64,000 bases of DNA from Diplolepis rosae (lineage: Eukaryota; Arthropoda; Insecta; Hymenoptera; Diplolepididae), in assembly GCA_030998225.1 (NCBI GenBank), contig JAPYXD010000753.1, forward strand, positions 1,364,001-1,428,000, written 5' to 3'. Under the pieces are notes generated by a model that was not told the DNA's origin, made no database searches, and saw only the letters and a program-made list of their open reading frames with translations. The number at the start of each line of letters is the position of its first letter. Within the stretch, counting starts at the first letter, position 1. The position numbers were made by a program, and so were the translations under genes. Shown here piece after piece: positions 57,871 through 64,000 of this stretch.

Positions 57871-60800
57871 TTAAAATCGGTTATTCACTGTGAAATTTCG
57901 ATCTCCTTTTCTCGGTGATAGATGTTTGAGAATATTGCGTATTCCGTATAGACAGGCCACATCTAGATATTTAGAGGCTTTAGTTGATTCATCAAACTCT
58001 TCAATGAGGATTCCTATCAATTTATTCTGGAAGAATAGAGGATCACCTATTTTTTCCTGAAAAGTCACAAGATTTCAGTTTTGAATTTTATCTTGCAAAA
58101 TATAAATATAGATTGAATGAGCTTTTAAATTAATTTTTGATAATAGTACTTTTAAAAAAATGCGATACCCGAGTTGAAATAATTTCAGGATCGGGAACTA
58201 GACAATCTGTTGATGAAAAAAAAACTGCCCAGTTCAAGTCAGATCCCAAATTGCACCTAGACGTGACTTTTCTAAATTCCCTTATTTACACAGATTGCTT
58301 CAACTTGATAACACTTACATAGTATCTTTGTCTATCTCTTCCTACAACGATAAACCCATAAATTATATCGTCAATCGTACCAGCTCCTATGTGTGGTCCT
58401 GGCTGGAAAAAATATTAGATATATTTGTAATATTATTGGTGCGCAAATATACAAATTCTAGCAACTGTTTGCAAAACTACTCTTATTTCCTGAAAGAAAT
58501 ACTTGATTGAGAAATATTTTCCCGCCCAAAAACAATGTGTATATACCTCAATTATGAAAAGTTCAAATTAAAGAAAAGTTATATAGTCACATTACTCTGA
58601 TTCATTTGACGCGATTGATTCTTAATTGACCGTGAAAGCAAACTGAATGATACTTTTTAATACATGAAAGCGGAATGGAAAATTTATTTAAAATGTTGAT
58701 TTTCTTTAATAAGCTTCAATCAGCTGCTTTTTGCATAGGTAAAACTTAGTATTCATAAGCAATTACTTTTCCATGATGTAGCTGGAAATCAAACTCATCT
58801 TGTGAGTATAGTACGATATTGAGATGTAATTTTTCATTTTCATCGTAAATTGGTATATGTTTAACAGTTTCCAGGTCTAGATTTATTCCAGGTTCAATGC
58901 TCTCCACTATCTGCAAGGGAATTCAACTTTTATTGAATTATATCTGTATGTACAAATATACCACAACTTTCAGATGTTACAATAAGAAATAAACTGCAAC
59001 TGATTCCATGCTTCAAATTTCATGACAAATATATAAAACAATTTTATAATTTTGAAATTTTATTCTATTATGTAATCTATAACACAGAAAGCATGTAGAA
59101 AAAATAGGTGTTATCTTCACTCGGACTCTAGTGTAAAATGTCTATTTCTCGGCCTAGAACTTTAGTAAAGATAACATTAAGTTCTATGTACACTTAGAAA
59201 AAAATTTGCTTTTCCCATCTAATTTATTGGTTCCCGTGTAAATATTTTGTCATGGCGCTAGCCAGGCCCCAACCAGGAAAATCTGGGCCTCAACTTGGCT
59301 ATCGAGGCAGGACCAAACCGCAAATGAAACGCCTAACCCGACCAAAGCCTACCTCATGGCCCAGTTTGGTTCCAACTTGGCACCGTTCATTTTGTGAGTC
59401 TCAGCCATATTGAATCAGTGCCTCAGCCATATTAAAATTTTTTTTAATGTCTTTATCTAATCCTTCTAGAATAATTTCCAAGATTTAAAATGTAGTCCAA
59501 GTCATATATTTCAATATTATTAACAAATATTATGAATTGAATTTGATTTTGAGATTACACTGAAACAAAGTATAAACTTTTTAAAAAACTTTCAATGAAG
59601 TTCACGACAGCCCTTTTATTTATTAAAAATAAAAGTGTCAAACACGCAGTTGAAAAAAATCAAAAAATTTAACACTTTATTCCAACCTCTAAAATGACAG
59701 ATTCAAAGTCTAATCTACAAATTTGATTTACTTATTATCGTTTTCATTGCTTACTCTTTTTGCTTTAATTATCGCGCAATGCCTCCGGACTCGTCCAGTG
59801 CTCTTTATTTTGGGCATTTTAATTAGCACGCACAGAAATTAAATGCATACACTACCGAACATGATCGTTAATATCTTTGGCATAATTTAAAGAAGCCGGG
59901 TTCAAGACTGGAGGCGATCTAAAAACACAAGCACAACCAAAGTAGATGGCGCTGTAACCGGAACAACTATTGAACGAGGATCAAGGTTGGCTTCATGCCA
60001 CATCCAAGACATTCGCCATGTTGTAGCCAAATGATAATTTTCCAAGTTGGGGCCAAACTTATAATAGGGCAAAAATTTAACAATTTCCACACGGTTTGTT
60101 ACAAACACGAGTTGCTTGCGCCTCTGAGTACAACGAATTAGAACCATTCTTTTCAATAAAAAGGATTATTCCTCACCAGTAATAAAGCAATGTCATTTTC
60201 TATCTTCTTCAGTATTGTACTGGCTCTCAGCTCCTTATCACGAATATATATTATGGGCTCTACATTATTTCCTATAATACTCTTATGGACAAGGACGGTT
60301 GCAGCACGCAAGCAGACGCCCATACCGACAATTTTAGTGCCTTCCAGAATGTAAACTATAGATTGCAGAGCTGTACCAAACTTATCCTCCGGTACATACT
60401 CGTAACCCTTTGCAGTTAATTGACTAAGTAATGTCGAATTCACCTCTGCTGAAAACACATTCAAATAAATTGAGTTGACAATAAAAACGGAACTCTGCCG
60501 ATAAAATATTTTTTAAAGATATTAAAACTTCGTGATGTGAAGTGAAAATAAAGGTAGTGAAAGAACTCTCTTAATTTCGATCAGCTGTTTTTTTCTGATT
60601 TTAATCATTTAACAGTAAAAATAATATCTCTACCGAAAATCCTCTTTGCATGCGTCATTAAAATAATGTCAAAAAGAGACTCCCTAGCAACACTCTTAAC
60701 TTAAATTGAATATTAATTTAAATTCTACACGGAGGCAAATAGATGATCATTGGTAGTATTTAAGGGTTACAATTAATTGTATTTGACAGTGAAATATGTG

Positions 60801-61673
60801 AAATCCATTTCGGACATCCAGACGTAGCATCTGAAGACTTGTAAAAGGCCATTTGTTCCGTATTCAAAAGTAAATAAAAGGTTAATTAGAAATCGATTTT
60901 TAAAATATTGAAGCCCCCTGAAAAAATTGATGTGAAGAAAGGAAATAGTTCGTAAGAAATATATCTTAGTTCAAATAATGAGAAATAGTAGATAAGCAAC
61001 AAATCTGGCTTCTAAAATCAATTAAGTTAGAGCAGCAATATTCACTTTCACGATACCAGACGAACAAGTGACCACAATAAGAATTTTTATTCCCATTCCA
61101 TCTGAATCTTTCGTTAATTTTAAGGTATAAAAACTATACTCAATTTAGTGAAAAAAGTAATTTTTCTTATTTAGAAGTTTCCTGATAAATCCTGTTTTAA
61201 TCTAACAGTTTATACAATGTTATATTAGTATACTGTATAATATTTCAATAAAATAATGATAATTAGTAATAATATTAATATTTGGTTACACATAATGATT
61301 TTGAAATAGGCTTCTTACCACAAACTAACAATAAGATTTACGCTCGAAAGTCAAACATTCTACATTCGACAGTGAGAGAAATCTACATGGTGATTGTAAC
61401 TCATACGTTCCAACTAATTGTTTTAACTAAAATCAATAAACAATTTACTAATTTGTAATTTATTAATTAAAATTATTAAATAAATTTCTTTCAGTGTATG
61501 TTAGCATATTTTCCTTTTGGAATATTTATAAATTAATATCTGGCGGAAGGAAATGAGGTAGAATAATTTTTATTGGGAAACAATTGAATCTTGAATAATT
61601 GAAAATAGTAATTACCTTTAGAGTAAGCAGTGGATAAAAATGAAGAAAGTATTATAGCAGTCACAATTTTCAT
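57871..61673 (-). CDS. Gene 5, intact and most compact secreted serine protease homolog-like protein
   Basis: Exons (minus): E1 61673-61616, E2 60448-60177, E3 58910-58767, E4 58402-58319, E5 58056-57871. The frame is open throughout, 247 aa, with signal peptide MKIVTAIILSSFLSTAYSK. It gives the clearest S1 alignment: GTKIVGMGVCL over the CGGSII strand, VLVHKSI over TAAHC, NDIALLL over the Asp102 box, and EKIGDPLFFQNKLIGI over the GDSGGPL region. Ser195 is Ile, Asp194 is Lys and His57 is not His, while the Asp of DIALL remains. Only a few Cys are left (one in E2, one in E5). Intron 2 carries an insertion of about 860 bp (59232-60095). The 3'-UTR MITE is present with an eroded far end. Function unknown. 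Confidence 0.75.
59232..60095. mobile_element. Insertion in intron 2 of gene 5
   Basis: Gene 4 reads continuously TTTATTGGTTTTGTTACAAAC here. Gene 5 is interrupted after TATTGGTT by CCCGTGTAAATATTTTGTC and resumes after TTTCCACACGG with TTTGTTACAAAC. The inverted ends are short. GC-richer words such as GGCCCCAACCAGG and AGTTGGGGCCA occur near both ends. No ORF. Confidence 0.65.
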
Positions 61674-61719
61674 TTTTTTAACTTACAGAAAACTCACTGA
61701 TGAATTTGGGTTGCAGTTG

Positions 61720-61727
61720 TATTTATA
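61720..61727 (-). promoter_or_regulatory. TATA box of gene 5
   Basis: TATAAATA on the minus strand (context ACATATAAATACAACTG), 47 bp before the ATG of gene 5. Confidence 0.68.
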
Positions 61728-62515
61728 TGTCTCAGTCCTTACGTAATTATTTGCTGAACATATTGCGTTGTACGTACTCGATTATAATCGCCTAAAATAA
61801 CTCCTGGCCATAAAGTAATCAAGAACATTGTCAACTACATATATCACGTCAGTATAACCAGGATATGTTCTCAGTGTGCAGTTTATTTGAATACAATTTT
61901 ACTTGTATTTTGCACACACAAAATTTCCTTATCATTAATTACAATCGTTTCCCCCGGTGAAAAATAGTTGAAAAATATTTAAGATTGATTTGGGTTTTCC
62001 ATTTATGTATATAAAAGTGATAGTTGAATAAATTGACATACGCGAATTCGTATCCTCATTTCGTTGAAATGAATAATTCTTTTATTTCACGATCGCGGTA
62101 TGTCGAGAGAAAAACATAGGCTTATTTTTTCTCTTTATTGTGACGTATTAAAGGAAATATCTTGTATAAGTGTAAAATTAACTTCCTTTATTGATTTGGT
62201 GGTGGTGGAGAGAGAACTGACTCTTCAGTTTGTCTCATTACAAAGTTACATTAGTGAAACTGGAGAGAGTAGTAAGAAGCTTGAAAATTCCGAATAATGT
62301 CGAAGTTGACCGACTGAATATAATACTATAACCCTAGAAAGTTTGCGAATTCTTGTAATGAGACGTCTGAATACCTATCATAACTCATATCTTTTACAAT
62401 GATCTCCGTTGATGCTTGATTTCAGAAATACATACAAAAATATATATCCACAAAGTAAAATGTACAAAATGAACATACAATCGAAGAATTAACGTGGACA
62501 TTATGACTACTACTA

Positions 62516-63339
62516 TTGGATCTATAACTTAATTCGTGCGGTTTTTTTTAAAATTTGAACGTTTATTTAAGAAAAACATGTACAATAGTATTATTCAAAG
62601 TATTGCCCATCTGAAGCTATGACTTTTTCCCATCTTTCTGGCAATTTGTGGATTCCATCCCAAAAGGACTGCGCCGGCTTGGCGGCCAAGAATGAATCAA
62701 GCCAATTTTTGATACCCTGTTCTGATGTGAACCGTATTCCAGTGAGGGCGTTCTGCATCGACCGGAACAAATGGTAGCCAGAATGGGCAAGGTCTGGGCT
62801 AAAAGGCGGGTGGGGTAAAACTTCCCATCCACTGTTTTCCAAATAGTTCTTAACCCAAATAGCAACATGGGGCCGAGCGTTGTCATGATGGAAAATTATT
62901 GTCTCGTGTCTGGTCGCATATTCTGGGCGTTTTTCGGCTATTGTTCTCTTCAAACGGATTAATTGTGTTCGGTAGTGTTCTCCATTGATGGTTTCACCCG
63001 GCTTTAGCAGCTCATAATACAGCACACCCTTCTGATCCCGCCAAATACAGAGCATTACCTTCGCGCTATGGATATTCGACTGTGCCGTTGATTTGGCTGG
63101 TTGGTCGTATTAAAGTAATGAAGAATAACTCCCCGAAAAAATACTTTTTCAGGCACAAAGTTCGACATATTTGAGTGAAAAAAAATTATTGTTTTTTGCG
63201 CTTCAAATGAATGACATATACTGAAAAAGACGCACAATGACAGTAGCTTTCCAACGCATGTTTGGAATATTGGAACGATGGAATAATAATTAAGTTACGC
63301 TATCTTTAGCAAACCGCACGAATTAAGTTATAGATCCAA
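62516..63339 (-). mobile_element. Mariner with 28-bp ends, internally deleted
   Basis: Inverted ends TTGGATCTATAACTTAATTC (extending through GTGCGGTTT) and complement, flanked by TA (62514-62515, 63340-63341). The minus-strand frame 63055-62591 reads CIWRDQKGVLYYELLKPGET, IIFHHDNARPHVAIWVKNYL and the C-terminus WEKVIASDGQYFE. The third catalytic Asp is replaced: PDLAHSGYHLF instead of PDLAPSDYHLF. A remnant of the start (MSNFVPEKVFF) follows near 63170. Dead copy of the family seen at 1-345. Confidence 0.88.
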
Positions 63340-63359
63340 TAAATAATAGTAATTTGAAA

Positions 63360-63900
63360 AAAATACGATATTAGTTATTTGAGTATTTCTTCATAATGAA
63401 CAAATTGCTTCAACTCGATAAATTTGCATTCTGTCCAGGTTGGTATCTTCTAATTTTGATAATTATTTCATATAATGAATTAATATCATCGTGCAAATGA
63501 AATTTTATTTTTAAAGTATTTGATTAATTAAACTGGGAGACAGGATTTCTCCTCGATTTTACATTTTCATCATCTAGAGTTTGATAACGTAATGGACAAA
63601 CTAGGGAAAAAAAACTGAGACGTTTTAAAATGCTTGATAGGCTGTAATTGACAAAGCTTATAACACAATCTTATTCTACAGAAAGTCAAACAATTTAAAA
63701 AATGAACACATGCTGAAATTATGTTTCATATGATTTTGAAGCGGAAAATAATAAAATCGATTCAATCAATCTGTAAAGTCTTTTTCATTCAAATTCTCCA
63801 TAAATAATCCTAGTCTGCTAAAGTTGCATTTGAATAAATTATATACTCCTCGTATTTCATAATTAGTTTTAAACAATCAGTCAAATGTAACAATAACAAA
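63360..63900. other. 5'-flank block of an array unit
   Basis: Matches the blocks at 24630-24900, 55620-55960 and 14240-14660 (phrases ATACGATATTAGTTATTTGA, AAGCTTATAACACAATCTTA, AATAATCCTAGTCTGC). It is the distal upstream part of the gene 5 unit and contains no ORF. Confidence 0.6.
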
Positions 63901-63914
63901 AAAAAAAATTTACA

Positions 63915-64000
63915 GACCAGCTCAGACTGGAGCATCAGAGAGACCATCGTTACAGGAGTGAGTTGTCGCACCCACTGCCTGACCAATCGTTTCTCTTGCC
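63915..64000 (-). mobile_element. R1-type retrotransposon fragment running off the window
   Basis: Closely matches 56190-56285 (GACTGGAGCAT, GAGACCATCGT, CCCACTGCCTGACC), the C-terminal part of the R1-type ORF2 on the minus strand. Confidence 0.6.

Overview
The window looks like an AT-rich insect nuclear genome. It has spliced genes with GT/AG introns and TATA boxes, many mariner/Tc1 relics, two Penelope-like elements, R1-type non-LTR fragments, tRNA-derived SINEs and dense MITEs. A hymenopteran, possibly a parasitoid wasp, is my best guess, but nothing seen fixes the species. No bacterial operons, CRISPR arrays or rRNA genes were seen.

The only host genes I can support form a tandem array on the minus strand. 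Each complete unit has five coding exons: a 58-bp signal-peptide exon, then exons of 272, 144-147, 84 and 186 bp, with introns in phases 1,0,0,0. The product is a secreted protein of about 247 aa. I read it as a very divergent chymotrypsin-fold (S1) serine protease homolog. A DIALL box survives, EKIGDPLF sits where GDSGGPL should be, and a C-terminal helix is present. The catalytic Ser and His, the usual disulfides and the activation site are gone. Genes 3 (34033-42616), 4 (49016-55054) and 5 (57871-61673) are intact. Gene 1 (2238-10287) keeps exons 2-5 but has lost its own exon 1; an orphan exon 1 with promoter lies at 18684-18741. Gene 2 (22483-24304) is a pseudogene. A further fragment lies at 44024-44410. 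Between genes 4 and 5, exons 4 and 5 differ far more than the adjoining introns, almost all by replacement changes, while exon 2 is nearly identical.

Layout: 1-1.1 kb mariner and DIRS-like relics; 2.2-10.3 kb gene 1, with a mariner (itself split by a hAT MITE) in intron 3 and a ~4.9-kb composite insertion in intron 2; 11.2-14.2 kb a nearly intact Penelope-like element; 14.7-15.9 kb a GC-rich block with a 65-bp minisatellite; 16-18 kb mariner and an inverted intron piece; 18.7 kb orphan exon 1; 19.6-21.3 kb mariner and repeat; 22.5-24.3 kb gene 2; 25.8-29.6 kb a second Penelope-like element with hammerhead-ribozyme-like ends; 30.3-33.5 kb Tc1 element, R1 fragment and foldback; 34-42.6 kb gene 3; 43-48.5 kb TE debris and a gene fragment; 49-55 kb gene 4; 55.2-57.6 kb mariner and R1 relics; 57.9-61.7 kb gene 5; 62.5-63.3 kb internally deleted mariner; 63.9 kb to the end another R1 fragment.

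The transposons have mostly landed in introns and between repeat units. One MITE lies directly behind the stop codon of every copy, so it predates the duplications. The array is best viewed as a rapidly evolving family of secreted, catalytically dead protease-like proteins in a transposon-rich locus.
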